DNA of 64,000 nucleotides from Gonatopus flavifemur (GCA_018340375.1 JAFFJZ010000006.1:27844001-27908000), one strand, 5' to 3'. Shown: positions 19,611 to 33,986, numbered from the stretch's first letter. The notes: generated from the sequence alone by a model not told the origin. Translations and numbers: made by a program.

Positions 19611-22059
19611 TTCTATTTCCATTTCCTCTTTTCGAAAACACTTCTTCGCGCAAAATATCGTGTTTTTCTCTTACAAAAAGCTAATATTATTATAATAATA
19701 CTCATAAGCGTAAATATTGAGCATTGAAATTACCCCCGCTCCGGTGGTCTGTTGTTTTTCTATGTTTTTTCTATCGTGGAGGATTCTCTATCCCCCTTCG
19801 AATTTGTTTTTCTTTCTTTTTTTTTTTTTTTAAAGTCGTTAACTTGACCTTTGAGAGAAGGGAATTCGGGGATTCCTCGTATATCATTCTTTAGTGCAAA
19901 TTCAAAGTAAGTTATATACACGAAGGGATCCGTGGGAGAGAATTCAGAGAATCTGATATTCTATACCGAATATCCTCGTCGATACTCTCGGATATAACGC
20001 GTTTCGTTGAATAATTTATATTTCATCTCTTTACCCTTGACCCTTTTTATTACCTCGTGTTACGTGTCGAGTCTTTCATAAAACTAGTCTCTTTATTTCA
20101 CATTCATTTCGCTGTTTTCACAAATTAAAGAGATCGGTGCTCAAATGAATCCAGGGCCACTGGGCTGATTGCGCTTGCGTATACCGCAAACTAGTCTACG
20201 AGACTAGGTCCAGTCGCTTCGTCGTATCTCGTCGAGCGGATCGTGTGTGTGCGTGTGTGTGGGTGTGTGTATCATCATTGATAATGAAAATCAGAAAAAA
20301 AAGAAACGCAAAACGTTTTTATCCTCGAACCGACGACGAGATACGATACAATTATGGGATACTCTCCCATCGGTACCATCGCAACAACAACAACAACAAC
20401 TACTACTGCTACCACCACCACTTCACCACTTCGTCAATTCGACTCGACCCCGTGCAACAATGATGCCCCTTTCAGAGAAAAGAATGTTGATAATCCTTTC
20501 TTCCGATCGATGTTACGATGACAAGAAGTATGCTTTATTTGAGTCTGAATCCAATTTCACATCACAACTTCGGGAGGCTGTTGTGAGCAAAGGGAGCAAC
20601 AAGTACCGCCGAAAAATTCACTTGGCTCTTGGCTCACAATGACCTAAGTCACCTAAGACGTGCCTAAGTTTTGATGAATTATTATGCGTATATATGTGTG
20701 AATGTATATATATATTTATATATTTCAGAAATTCTAAGAGAAGGGAAACGGAACAAAGAGTTTATTTTTATGTACACGACATGAAATTGTTGTTGTTTCA
20801 TCTTGTTTCCGACTCAAATAATCATACCACGTTTTTATTTGAATTCCTCCAATCGGAGATGTGAAATTCTTATGTTATAATACCATCATCATCATCCTCC
20901 TCATCATCATTATCATCTTCATCAATCATTATCCATTATTGTCGTGTCATGATCATTGATATATATAATATATTCTTTGAAAAAACAATGTTTTTTCTCC
21001 GAATATTTCATCCCACGCGTAAAAGTATGATACAACTTCGCGAACTCAACATCCTTCTGCCCCGGAGAAGATTTATTTTTTATGAAGAAAAAGCAAACGC
21101 GAAAGTTTATGTAAATAAATAGAATTGCTCTCACGCAAAGTACCGTTATATACTACGATCACTATACAACTTCGAAGGAGGATTTTGGTTCAGGAAGTTG
21201 CAACTTTTGCGCGTAAATCGTAAATTATTTTCTCTTTTGTTTTTTCTCTCCTCTCCTCATCTTCATCATCTTCATTCTCATATTTAGAATTTCGGTATGT
21301 TGTATCGATGATTTATTATTAATATTATTGAAGTTGTCTCCCAGAGGCATGTGGAAAATGTTCCAGAAGCAAGAAAGTGTGTTGTGCCTGTGTGCCCGTG
21401 TGTATGAGAATTATTAATTGATTGTGAGAGAATAATAAATGTTGAGATAACTATATGCCGTTGCTCAACATAATTTATATTATTATTATCATTATTATCA
21501 TCATTATTATATTAATAAGCAAATAGAGTGCGCACAAACGAAATCTCCTTCGTTCGAATATTATCCTCATTATTATTGTCATGAAAAATACACGAAGAAA
21601 TGTACATTTTCGTTGCGTGTATCGCGTCTACGAATAATTGACAACACTTACCCCGTTTTGTGCAGTTTTATATGCACCAAGAGAGTCGATTTGTCAACGA
21701 TATGCATATTATTATTATTATTTAATTAGTTTAACGGGATTATCATATATATATATATATAATTATTTCAATAATATTCGTCACATCCTTATTATTATTG
21801 TTGTTGTTGTTATTATTATTATTTTTATTGTTGTTCCGTTACCGTCTCGTGGTGGGAAAGAAAAGTGGAAGGTGTTTGCGTATTCATCATGCTAAGAATA
21901 TAGCAAATATGGAACTGAGGAATAGTAGGAGAATAAAATATCTTGCTCTCTGAATCTAAAAGAGTGAAAAATCACGTGTTTCATTCGACTAAGTCTCAGG
22001 GGTGAGACTTTCACTCGTTTCGAGTGAACCCTCACTCTTTTAGAGTGAAAAATTGACTC

Positions 22060-22314
22060 TACACGGAAAAAAGAAAACAACAATGGTTACTGTGAATCGC
22101 AGTAATTCATTGAAAAATAATCAAAAATCAAATTCACGCCGGTCATTACTGCCTCTCCCAGTAACCGTTAATGTCCAAGCAGCATTGACGAATTTAACTG
22201 CAGTACACATCACTGTGATCGCGCTAACCTCTATCATCCAAGCGCGTTTTCATTTGTTTTTCAACTGATTGCTGCTATGGACAGTAACCAGTGCTGTTTT
22301 CTTCTTTCCGTGTA
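22060..22314. mobile_element. MITE with CACGGAAAA termini and TA duplication (~251 bp)
   Basis: The left end CACGGAAAAAAGAAAACA at 22062 and the right end at 22312 are inverse copies (TGTTTTCTTCTTTCCGTG), with TA on both sides. The TIRs run on through GGTTACTG. It sits inside a region repeating AGAGTGAAA-like words. Confidence 0.75.
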
Positions 22315-23143
22315 GAATTTGAGTGGATGTGAGTTTCTTACCACAATCCTTAGAATATCATTCTAAAAGAGTGGAAATTTCACTGAAAATTTCGACAGAG
22401 AGTGGTACACACACTTCGAGTGTGAAGATTTAAAGAATTTCGAACTTTTGAGGATATAAAATATTGGACAATCATAAATTATTCGTTATATAAAAAAATG
22501 TTCATCGAACTAGATTTGTATTATCAACGCAATTAATCTGTACCAAAAATTCAATTCTGGCCAGTTATCGATCAATCGCAGTTGCGTAACTTTTCTTTTC
22601 CACCAGATTTATCTTCCTCTTTGTTTTCTCACTGTCTTTTCATTTTTCTTTCATTATCATTATTATTGATATCAATATTATCCTTGCATCATTTTCCTAG
22701 ATATTCAACTTTTATTCTTTTCTTTTGAAATAATGAAACGCTCGCGTATACGCATGTACATAAATTTATACACAAACTTAACGGATGAGGAATCAAAATT
22801 AGGATATTTTAACGGGATGCATTCGTACGATGATTGAGAATCAAAAATCAAAGATCAAAGTCTATCCATAGTGAAAAATTGAAGCAACGAGTGAAAAATG
22901 CGATTAGGAATTTTGTTATCCGTTCAAAATACAGGGATTGAAAAGTTGATTTGTATCAAATAAATGTTTTGTTCGTTACGGAGCGATGAGTGATTTATTC
23001 CACACTGTCAACAAAACTGGAAGATTTTAGGAAATGCATTCAAATTTCACGGATTTTGTACCGTACAATTTCAATTTTTGCAGTAAAATTTCAGTGGATG
23101 TGCTGAGATATTCCAGCGAATGTACTGATTCATGGAAGTTTCC

Positions 23144-23346
23144 ACACGGAGAAGAATTTTATAGTTCAATTCACTATGGGACTTTGTAACACCGAGGAAC
23201 AGACTGAACTTACGATGAAATTTACTATGACGAGATAATAGAAACATGATCAAATTCACTGTTTACAGCGAATGTCATTGGAAAGTCAGTCTCTCCCTCG
23301 GGCACAATAATCGCATAGTAAATTTAATTACAAATTTCTCTCCGTG
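23144..23346. mobile_element. Short TIR element with CACGGAGA termini
   Basis: The left end CACGGAGAAGAATTTTATAG and the right end TAATTACAAATTTCTCTCCGTG pair as imperfect inverted repeats with CACTATG/CATAGTA further in. It shares its outer CACGGA with the elements at 22.06, 31.35 and 33.76 kb, so it probably belongs to the same broad group. Confidence 0.55.
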
Positions 23347-24250
23347 CAGTAATAATAAATATCCGAAATAAAGTACTCAAAATTGAATTCATAAAAAAAT
23401 CTGAAATTGTCAGGGATGATTCTTCAAGATTTTTTTGATAAATTCAAAATCAGGTTATTTTGAAAGAATATTAAATCAACTTTTCGAAGATAATTTACTT
23501 CCTTTTGCAATGCTAATTCGAGATATTTACTTTCAAGATTTAGATAGAGTGGAAGAGGAAGGTGCTTCACAGAACATTTATTTGATACAATAATATATGT
23601 TTTCTGTTTCAATGTAAAATACCTGCACTAGTTTATTTGTCCTGAAATTCCGTAAAGTGGAAAACCCGGTAGTTATTTAATTCGAGGCATTGAACTAAAG
23701 AAAAAAAACAAGAAACAATCGTTAGGTCGAATGCTATAATATACAAAGACGATATAGAAACAAAACTAAAACTTCAAAGCAGATTCGTGAGTTTTTGATG
23801 GAATTAAACTGAACAAACACCGGTTGCAGTCTCGAATAAATTCGAGTTATTGACGTTTCTTTTGTACAGAATGCTCGATGAGATCCAAGTATTTTCATTG
23901 GAGTTCATAGGATTTTGAATAAAAGAGACCATCACGAAAAGAAACAGCAACGATGAATCTTCTTTAAGGAGAAAATGATGAAAAAAATGAAATAAAGGGC
24001 TCGGGTGCTCCAAGCGAACACATTCGACACCCCAAATCGCGACGTATTAATTCTTTTTTCATTTCAATAATAACTTTTCCAAGCTTGTTCATTTTTCGCG
24101 AGTGCGAGGTCAGTTCTCAGACGAAACAGAAAAGGCAGTTGAACAATCGCCACCCTAGTCGAAACCAGAAGCCTCGCACATTTACTAGCTTTACTCGCGT
24201 TGAAAAGTACTTGGCACACATTACAATAAAGACCCTTCGGAGCCACATTT

Positions 24251-24292
<42 letters not shown>
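24251..24292. repeat. (AAT)n microsatellite
   Basis: An uninterrupted run of about 14 AAT units. Confidence 0.95.
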
Positions 24293-26287
24293 CGATACAC
24301 AAATCTCAAAATTTCTCAATTGATGCGTTCAGGGTTTTGAATTCTGTAATCTTGCTTCGAGATCAGAGCCGTTTCAAAACTCTTTAAAGTCCTCGGCATA
24401 TTCTCCATCCGAGACCTTCTCTCCCGTATGGAAAGATTTTTTGGCTTGAAAAATACTTGATACCTTCGAGTGGCTCAGCAAAACTTTGAGAACTCATATT
24501 TCGTACAAATTTCGAGCCAGAAATGTCAGAATTTGCCATTCATTCATTCTTTGGATATAAAAGGATCTCTCATCTTGTTTCTACATCAGTGATCCATAAA
24601 ACAATTCATCTACCATTATTTTCCTTGCAACATTGTTGGAGCATCAATGGTTCTCTTCAAATCGATAATTTTCAATTAGATTAATGAACATCTTCAAATG
24701 AATTCCTCGTGAATACGATAAAAATGTTTTTAGGTCGTTCTTTTAATTTCTAAATAAAATCGATTCAAAGTAATCAATCAAAGTTTTTTCTTTTGAAGAA
24801 GAAAAAAAACGATATATATATCACATCAAGTGTGTGCAATAAACGGTTGATGCATTTTCATATATAAATAAAAATGAATAATCGTATTAACAGAGTAAAT
24901 CCTGATGAACTCAACACGTGAGTCTTTTATAAGACCTTATAAAAGAATTGATGATGATAATAATAATAGTAATAATAATAACAATAATAATAATAATAAT
25001 TCAATTCGTTGAAAATCTAATCACATTTGTAATAAAAAAATATATATATATATATATATATATAAAATAAAAACGATTTTAAAACTAAAAGGTATATTAA
25101 AGCCACCCAGCTCTCTCTCTCTCTCTCTCGATTGATGAATTTGAATTATTAAAAATATTCTTGCATCGAATATATAGTTACGTATATAATAAAAATTATT
25201 ATAATAGTAAAATATGTGTTGTTAGAGAATAAAACGAAAAGGTAAAACGGATCATCTCTGATATAAAAATTTATAGAGGAGAAAAAAAAACAACCAAAGC
25301 AATAAATTCTGAAACAGAAGAAGGAGAAGTTCGTCACGCACAATTTGGAATTTAAATTAAGAAATTTAGAATATAGAGAGCGGGATGAGAACCGTGTTTC
25401 CAGCTCGTGTCGAAGACGAGAGAAGAAGAAGTTGGCAACGTCGATGATTTTCATCTCCTTCTCTAAGAATATTATCATCGGATCGGAGAAATTTTATGCC
25501 ATTCAAATACAAAATACAGCGTCGTGGACAAATTGAATCCTGAAATTACGGTTATCTAGTTAATTGAGGATGATGGATCAAATCGATCCCCTGCGGAAGC
25601 GTAAATTGCTAAAGAAGATGGTTTTGGTCCATCTTCGAGTAAAACCCTCTGGGAGGTAATAAGGGCTGCAAGGGATAGAACGATACCCAAAGAACACAAT
25701 TTGGTCACGTAATGGACGTTGTAATGATATCATCGGGTGTCGCGATGATGTCATTAGATTGTCATCGTGCCTATGCGTGTTCCTTCGGATATTTACGATT
25801 GTTGTGTATGATCCATTGTAGAACCGATACTTAACACGAGATTCCACTCTAAATTCTTCTATCTATCTATCTCAAGGACATTCATGGCTCTCTAGCGGGT
25901 TTTATATATATCCTAAACATGCTTTTTTGAATTTCACGCACTTCTCTAAGCATGTTTGTAAATAAAATTTCCAATTCTTGGTAATTAAATTGAGAATCGA
26001 ATGAATTGTTTCATTTGAATGAGTAATTTTTGCTTCCATTAGAATTACGCTCATTCCGAGGGAGGGCGATTCTAAGAGATTTTGAGTTTCAGAATTTTTG
26101 ATGAATGAGAAAACAATCACTCTTATGACGGTGACTGAAATTAAGGAGAACAAAATGGTTAGAATCAGTTCGGTGTCCTGGACAAAACACCCACCGATGG
26201 GGTTCGTCGTCTCGGCGTAGAATTCAGGTGGAGAATCGGTGAATGAACGATCGTTCGTTGCCTTCAACTGAATTCTACGTTGAGGAG

Positions 26288-26988
26288 AGCGTACACGGAA
26301 AGACAGAGGTTATTAATATTTAGAAAAATAACTGACAATTTAGGGAAAAAGAATACCATTGAAGAGTATTTGTAGTAAATTATTAATTAGGGAGAGGGGA
26401 TCAAACTAGATCTTTGCAAATATCACGTAATTCTTCCTTCTAGCAGAACACGGTGTAAAATTGCATGGAATTCTTTTGAAAAAATTTTTTTTAATTAAAT
26501 TTCATCCCTGTGGTTTTGAATTACAGTAATTGTTCTCCAATATTAGTCTTTGCTAGTCTTAAATAAAAGTAATACAGAGAATTGTTTTTAATTCTCCTTA
26601 ATAATTCAACGCATTTACACTCAAAACACAAATTGAGTTGCAGAAAATCTTACGAAATCTCATTAGGGGGAGGGAGGGTCGAAAAAGCCTCATAAATGCC
26701 TCACGTAATTATTGGACGCCCCCTAAATTAATTCACTACAAACATTCTACAGCGACACTGTAGAAAAATTCCTTATAAAAATGGAGAAAATGTGACTGTG
26801 ATTTTTTACAGCTACTCTTTTCTGAATTTTAAGAAATAACTTGAACCGAATTTTGGAGCGTATTCTGAAAATTCAGTCACGTTACAGTGTAATTTTGTTC
26901 ACAGTGGATCCTTTTTTTCCCTGAATTGGCAGTCATTTTTTATAGATGTTTTGTAAATACTGATCACTTTCTTCTCTCCATGTAGCTG
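26288..26988. mobile_element. Diverged TIR element with TACACGGA/TACATGGA ends
   Basis: The left end TACACGGAAAGACAGAGG and the inverse of the right end, TACATGGAGAGAAGAAAG, remain similar for about 60 nt. The flanks on both sides also resemble each other over roughly 75 nt (shared GTCGTCTC..GTAGAATT), which is longer than a target duplication. The element may sit between two copies of an older repeat. Confidence 0.45.
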
Positions 26989-27528
26989 TTTTGTGCGGGG
27001 TCTTGGATAAAATCACCGATGTGGTGGTCCCCGTCGTCTCTATGTAGAATTTAGGTTGCCACCTAAATAATGACGTACGGAGGCGCCTACGGATCTCACG
27101 AGTGAATTTTTTAATCTTAGATTCATCCTCTCGAACCACTAACTTCCATCAAGAATAATTGTACATAACTGAAAACTACTTTGGCATTCTGCACATTCAA
27201 CGAATTCACGTGAATCTACTTCTGTACAGAGAGGTTATCGTGTTACGCTGTCAGAAATTTTTCTCGCTATTTCTCTTAATGAAAAACAATTCTCTGCTTG
27301 TCCGTAAATTCGAATATCTATCTATTTATCTCTATTTATATATTCCTCTATCTTGGCATCATTCGATTGGATTTGGAAATGCCAATCGTTAAAAATTATC
27401 TGTGTTTCCTATCGCAATGGTTCGAGCGTGTTCTCATAAACGAATCCACGTTTAATTTATGTGTAATTTACAGTGAAATTCGACGTACCTTATCCATGTT
27501 TACCAGCCTGCTCCCGATAACTTCGATC

Positions 27529-27716
27529 TTGAGGGGATACCAATGGCCCCTGACGATGCAATCCGAGCTAAATCCTTTGTGACAAATTATTCGAAAATGA
27601 AGCGATAAGAGGAAAATGTCGCTCTGTAAATATTTTGAGCGATAATTTGATTTCATTCCGTCTTTTTCGAGTAATTTTTTTGCAGCGGTCGCTGGTATCG
27701 CCTCAACAGCACCATC
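27529..27716. mobile_element. Foldback MITE with GGGGATACC termini
   Basis: Starts GGGGATACCAATGGCCC after TTGA (27529-27532) and ends CGCTGGTATCGCC before TCAA (27713-27716). Internal arms carry GACAAATTATTCGAAAA and its inverse around a GCTCTGTAAA centre. Same terminal set as 13.87, 38.4-39.7 and 55.7 kb. The outer right arm seems partly deleted. Confidence 0.65.
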
Positions 27717-28163
27717 ATCGATGAAACACGTTGCATTGCGTAAATTTAAGGTGGACGTAGACATAGACCTACTCTGATAAAAAGTTCCTCTGAATCTTTC
27801 TGCAAATTTCATTTTTTAGAGAAATTTATGAAAATTCAGTAAGATCCGAAGAGATTCACTGAAGAAAATTCTACGTTCAATTTTCTCGGAAAGATTCGGA
27901 GGAATTCAGAGAAATTCAAGAAGGTACAGGAAAATGAAAAAAGAATTGAATTGAGTAAAATTTTTGGTCCAGATGTTTAGAGGAATTCAGAGATCCGAAG
28001 ATATTTACAGAAATTCAGAAAATAGTCAATTGTTAGTTATGACAACGATGTTTTAGCTGTGGCAGTAAAAAAATGTCAATTCCTCGAGCAAAGTTTGTTT
28101 GCTACTTCGTATATATTACTAAAAATTTTGCTAATCGAGTGGATATTTTGCTGTTTAGTTAAT

Positions 28164-28725
28164 CCCCAGTGAACACCATATGTAAATGTTACATAACAGA
28201 GAAATCACAAGTTACATAACTCTGTTACGTATATATGATGTAATAATTACATAACAATTTACGCTCATATTAAATCACAATTTGTTATTTCTATGTTACG
28301 TTTTATTTACTTCATATGCAAGGGACCTGAAGGAAACATGATTTTGAAAGTTGATGTTATGTATTAGTTATGTATTTGAGTTACCAAAATAAGAGTGTAC
28401 AATCAACAGAGTACTTGGGTACGTAAAAGTTACGTCAATGTTACGTTCAGCGTTATTGCTGAGAGGATAGGGAAATTGAATTTTCATGTAATACAAATTT
28501 TGTTTCTCAATACAGCGTTCTGCCATCGGCATTACATTGCAGTTATATATTGGTTACGTAAAGATCCTACTTCTTTATGTAAGTAACTGCAATGTAACAT
28601 TGTTCCTCACATGGTTACGTAAATGAGTAGGAAATTGTGAGTCACATGTGACTCCCAAGTTACGTAACCAGTTATTTGACGTTATGTAGGTTTTATGTAA
28701 TATTTACGTAACTGTGTTCACTGGG
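28164..28725. mobile_element. ~560-bp TIR element packed with TTACGTAA-like motifs
   Basis: The TIR CCCAGTGAACAC is at the left, its inverse GTGTTCACTGGG at the right. Inside are roughly a dozen copies of GTTACRTAAC-like palindromes in both orientations. No open frame of note; no clear target duplication. Confidence 0.7.
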
Positions 28726-29323
28726 TCATGTTGCTCTCTTCTGTGGTAAAAAGAAATCCCACTGAAAATTTCTGAAAATCTCTCTGAATTTCATTGAAAA
28801 CTCCGAATCTGATTGAGAAAATTTGGAAAAGATCTGAAGAAACCTGAAAAATTATTGGACACGTTTTTTCACTGAAAATTTCCCTGAATATCTATGAAAT
28901 CTAATCAAATACCTCTGGAAAACTCTGAATTCGTTTGAAAGTCACTGAATTCCCTGAAAAATTATGAATACTCTTGAAAATCTCTGAGAATTTCAGTGAT
29001 TTGCAGCAAAATTTTCCCACCAGGAATGGCTGGCAATCCAGTTAGCTGTGGCAGGATATTTTTGGCTAGGTTAGCGGCAAGTAACACAAAAGGTTCCAAA
29101 AATGTGCTCGAACATTCGCTAATCTGTAAATTTTAGATTTTTTCAAGTATTTTCACATTTTTTTAGAGAAATTTTGTTGACCTGGGTATCCAAACCCCGC
29201 AAACGCAACGTGTCTCACCAATGACGGTTCGATAGGGGTACAAATGAAAGAGAAAGTTCGAATCTTCAAATTCTGGCAGTCAATAAATTCTTATCTTCCC
29301 ATTTCCAAAAAGCGACTAAACTT

Positions 29324-29715
29324 CCCGTACAGCACAACCACCGATCCTCCACCTAGGAGTTTGGTGGACTGGAGGTGGAGAAATGGGAGCCGTAGAAATA
29401 AGGAAGAGTTTCCGGAGAGGCGACAGAGAAAAAATGATTTGCCACTATAGCGCTTACAAAGAAATTTGTTGTCCTTGAAACGTTAGTTCTGTTAACAAAT
29501 TTGTTCATGTCAGCACAAAAATGTAGCTGTGTCAATCATTTTTCTTGCTGTTTCAACTAGTTTTTTTTGTAGGAGCTATAGTAACAGACCTGCTTGTTAT
29601 GCCAGCAATACTTTTTTCTCTGTGCTGTATTTTCTTCCGTTGCCTCAACGGAGAATCTCCCTTATTTCTACTCTACCGGAGTCCTAGGTGAAGGATCGGT
29701 GGTTGTGCTGTACGG
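29324..29715. mobile_element. 392-bp TIR element with CCCGTACAGCACAACC ends
   Basis: The left TIR CCCGTACAGCACAACCACCG is matched by the inverse CGGTGGTTGTGCTGTACGGG on the right. The inverted match continues through CCTAGGA and, more weakly, inward. Confidence 0.75.
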
Positions 29716-31354
29716 GTTGAATGTAACCCAATGCTCGGTAATCAATCACTTTACAAGCAACGAAGAACAAAGACACATTTTTGATCTGAAACTTTTCTAA
29801 AGACTACAATGCGATACTCTTGAGAAAGATCATTCTTTTCTCGGGTTTTTAGAATTTCTTCTCAGGAGCTACCCTGATAGGATGCGGATTCCACATAGAT
29901 CGTAGTACAAAATATTCTAGAAGTATCCAGATTCTTCTGCAGGATATTCCACGAATGTTCATGTAGGATCTTCGAAACAGTCCAATAATCATGTCATCAG
30001 CGGAATATTCACGTCCACAATTATTCTATCCGCGTGAGCGCATACCATTGTTCGGGTATTATAAGTTAAAAAACAATCAGCTCCTCTTATCTCCACCCAA
30101 TTCGAATCCCACTCATCCGCGTATTACAGAATTCACACGGTCCTTTCGCACAGAAATCCGAAAGACGTTCCGATACGAGGAAAGGAAAGAAAAGAGAGGC
30201 TGGTACCAATGTAATTATATTTTAATATACAAACGATGGTTATGCTTTCAAAAATCATTACGAGACACTAACTGAGCATATATACATATACGTATATGTA
30301 TATTTAACAAAAGAACAAACAAGTTTATAAAATTATAGAATATGTAAAAACAAAGTATTGAATTTATGAACAAACACACACAAAAAAAAATATATATATA
30401 TATTATTTATAATTAATCCATAGATTAGGTATGATCGTAAGATTATCGTTGACTGACACGCCGGTGTTTCTTCTAAATTCATGTATATACATACATATAT
30501 ATATCACGTACATTGATTATTATCTTCCAAAAGTTTCCTCATATCGTGCGATGTGATGTGTCAATTATTATAAAAACAACAAAAGAACAAAAAAACAAAA
30601 TATCATCATAGATAGATAGGAGTTTAAAGTTTCATAAGTTTTGAGACATCTTTTCATCGATTGTTATTAGAAAAAACAAAAAAAAACAATGAACAAATGT
30701 AATTTTCCGTTGTTGCCCGATTACAATTTTTTTATTTGATTTTCTTCTCAATGAAATGATGATTTATTGGTGCTAAATGTAAAATTGTTATACATAGATG
30801 AATATATATATAAGAGAAAGAGTGATCAACTTACGTCTGTGTGAGTATGCGAGTGGGAAAAATCACTTGAATAATTTTCTTTTCCTTTTGTACAACGGAA
30901 TAGGATCATGAAATTCAATAGGGCCAGTTTTATCGCGCTGTGAGGACTGTGTTCTGTGAGGAGGGATTCATTTATGCGTATGCGATGTCGAATGTTGAAT
31001 GGTAATCTAGTCTGGTGAAAATGAAGTATAATAAGGGTCATTTTCACCATGAAAAAAGACCGAATTGTAGAATTCTTCATCCTCTGAAACACCTACTTGA
31101 ACAAAAAGTGGGTATGAAAAGGCTAAATTACAAGATAATAGATGTTTCTCCTTAAAAAGTTGCAGGGCATAATTGAAATTCTCAAACACATCCAATTCAT
31201 ATCCACCATGTTACAAAAATCCAGCTGGGGATCCACGTGGATTTCAGATCCGAAATGGGTTACTTGGGTTGCCAGCTAAGACTCCACCTGGAATCTAGAA
31301 TCCCAACTGGATTCCATGTGAGATTTCTAATTCCACCTGGGATCACAAATTCCA

Positions 31355-31578
31355 CACGGAAAAAATAATTGAGCTGCAGCAGCTAAGTAGCTAGCACGGA
31401 CACGGACAGCCATTAAATTAGCTCCTGCAGCTAAATTTGAGCTGTTACCGCAAATAAATTAACTACAAATGCAAATTTTTTCGCTGTAACAGCTAAAATT
31501 TAGCTGCAGGAGCTAATTTAATGGCTGTCCGTGTACGTGCTAGCTACTTAGCTGCTGCAACTAAATTATTTTTTCCGT
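31355..31578. mobile_element. 224-bp palindromic MITE, copy 1 of 3
   Basis: A near-perfect foldback starting CACGGAAAAAATAATT with inner arms GCTGCAGCAGCTAAGTAGC and a ~45-nt loop. Two further copies (33762-33986, 45540-45763) are nearly identical through arms and loop. Confidence 0.85.
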
Positions 31579-31710
31579 CCAACTGAAATCCCACGTTGGA
31601 GTTGAAATTCTAGCTGGGATTCCACCTGGGAATGAGGAATCCTAGCTGGAAACGCAGGTTAATTTCGGAACTGGAATCCACGTCGAACCCCAGCTGGAAT
31701 TTCGTGACAG

Positions 31711-31928
31711 CCCTGGTGGGAGAAATGTTTGAATTTGGTTGAATTCAATTAAATTTCATCAAATGCTACTGAATTTTGAAATGAAAATTCAATCAAATTA
31801 AATCAAATTCACAAAACTTTGCCAATTTTCTTTGATTCTTGTGAAGATTCGTGGATTTTTGTGAATTTTTAATAAAAAAAGAGTGTTCAAATTGAGAATG
31901 AAATTCAACAAAAGTTTCTCCACCAGGG
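31711..31928. mobile_element. Foldback MITE with CCCTGGTGGGAGAAA termini
   Basis: The left end CCCTGGTGGGAGAAATGTTT and the right end TTTCTCCACCAGGG are inverse copies. The interior is AT-rich (GAATT-like words) and only loosely palindromic. One of several CCCTGGT-ended foldbacks in the window. Confidence 0.7.
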
Positions 31929-33761
31929 GAGGCAATTTATTTTTCAATGAATGCTGAATATGTGATTTTTATCCTATTTCATCCATTCGGCGAGTTGCAA
32001 AAATAATTTTCAAAAGGGGAAAATCAAAGAACGAATAGCCATCGTGTTCCCTCTTCACATCGTTTACAGTCCCCACAGTATGAGATTTTCATTGAATTAT
32101 TGAAAGAAAGTTTGTAAGAAACGGACGTATAAATACGAAAAGAGAGACGCATTGAACGAATATCAATTAAGTTCTCTGGATTCGACTTTCTGAACCCTCT
32201 CAACGTCAGTTTCAAGTGGTATGTCAAACTGAAGAAGTGTTGTGCCTCAATTTTTAGAAACATTGAACATTATGATTGATGCTCAAAATGATGATGAATG
32301 TCACTTATCATTGATCACTTATCACTTGTCATCTATCATTTAACCTTCATTATATCAATATCGTTATGATTATTATTTTGAGTGTTTTTTTGAGTTTTTG
32401 TCCTCTTCATTGATCATCCATCAGGGTAGAATAATTAATAATATGTATTTATGCTAGATAACGAAGTAACAAAGAAAAAAAGAAACCGATTGTACAAAGC
32501 GGAGAAGAAGAATATATAAAAATCAAAGCGCGATCCGGTTTTCTTTCAAATCACTTTCCACTTTCGAGGATGGACTGTTGTATCGAAGAACAATTAACAC
32601 GTTATAGGAACACCGGTACAACACCGTTCGTATAGTTCGTATGGTGTTGTTATAAAAAGAAGAAAACCTTTATTTGCTTTGCGCCTTATATACATATTGG
32701 TACGTTTACCGATATACAAATAATATTAGTTGTTAATGATAAGAGAACAAATTCAAAATTATGTAATGGTTAATTGCTACATTAAAGTGTTGAGATATAT
32801 TATATCTATTCGTTCTTATCAATTTCCAGTCATGTTATTTTTGCTTTTGGTTGCGGTTTTGGGGAAGCATTTGCCCGTACGGAAATATTTCGCTGAAGAA
32901 TGTCTGAAAAACTCTGATTTTCCTCTCCACAAGTCTAAGAAACTCTGAGATTTCGATGACAAATCTAATATTTTTGGGACATGGTTTTCGAAGTTTTTTC
33001 AGAATTCGTCAGACTATTTTCGAAGTTTATCAGAGATTTTTCATTGGAACTTCAGATGGATGATTATGAATTTATTCCTGACAAGACTCTGGAAAAGGTG
33101 TGATGAATGTCTGTGTTTTCTCCGTAAACTATAATAAAACTGTGGAATATGAGTAATTGTCAGAATGTTCTCGGATCTTTTTCCCAGTTTATCAGAGATT
33201 TTTCATCGAAGTTTCAGATCGATGATTAAGAATTTATTCCTGATGAACTCTGGAAAAAGTATGATAAATGTCCGTGTCCTCCGAGAGGTATAAAAAAACC
33301 AAGAAACATCAGTGACATCCCAGATAGCACAAGAGTTCTAAAGGGGCTCATAATGAATACAATGTATGCGTGAAGGATTCTTTTAAATCTCTCGTGCTGT
33401 CTGGAATTTGACGTAATTTAATATAGAGTCAGAACAATCGTCTGCTAGACTTAACCTAACAGCACATCCACCGATTTCTACGTCGCATCTCCGTGGATTC
33501 CACATGAATAAATCGTGGATAAATGGTGGACGTGGATAGAACGTGGATGAACGGAGATTCAACGTGGAGGCAACGTAGAAATGTCCGGTGCTGTACGAAA
33601 GTTACGAAAAAGTTCGAAGCATTCCTTGCTATTGATGATTTTTACTCACCTTTTTTTCAGAGTTTTCTGAACTCTCAAAGAAAAAACTCTGATAAACTCG
33701 GAACAAAATCCGAGAAAATTCTGACAATTTCATAGCTCTCGGAAACAACGCGGATATTCTG

Positions 33762-33986
33762 CACGGAAAAAATAATTTAGCTGCAGCAGCTAAGTAGCTA
33801 GCACGGACACGGACAGCCATTAAATTAGCTCCTGCAGCTGAATTTTAGCTGTTACCGCAAATAAATTAACTACAAATGCAAATTGTTTTGCTGTGACAGC
33901 TAAAATTTAGCTGCAGGAGCTAATTTAATGGCTGTCCGTGTCCGTGCTAGCTACTTAGCTGCTGCAGCTAAATTATTTTTTCCGTG
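33762..33986. mobile_element. 224-bp palindromic MITE, copy 2 of 3
   Basis: Begins CACGGAAAAAATAATTTAGC and ends with the inverse. It differs from copies 1 and 3 at only a few positions and has the most complete termini of the three. Confidence 0.87.

Noticed and set aside
20245..20642. Two overlapping plus-strand frames downstream of neurocalcin
   Set aside because: They begin in a GT microsatellite and run through CAA/CAC repeats; more likely 3' UTR or spacer.
25902..26267. 121-codon minus-strand frame with a hydrophobic stretch that could pass for a membrane protein
   Set aside because: The hydrophobic part is AT-rich sequence. The start lies in a repeat that also occurs near 27000-27130, and there is no family match.
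30100..30125. TTCGAATCCC sequence resembling a tRNA B box
   Set aside because: No A box or stems at the right spacing on either strand.
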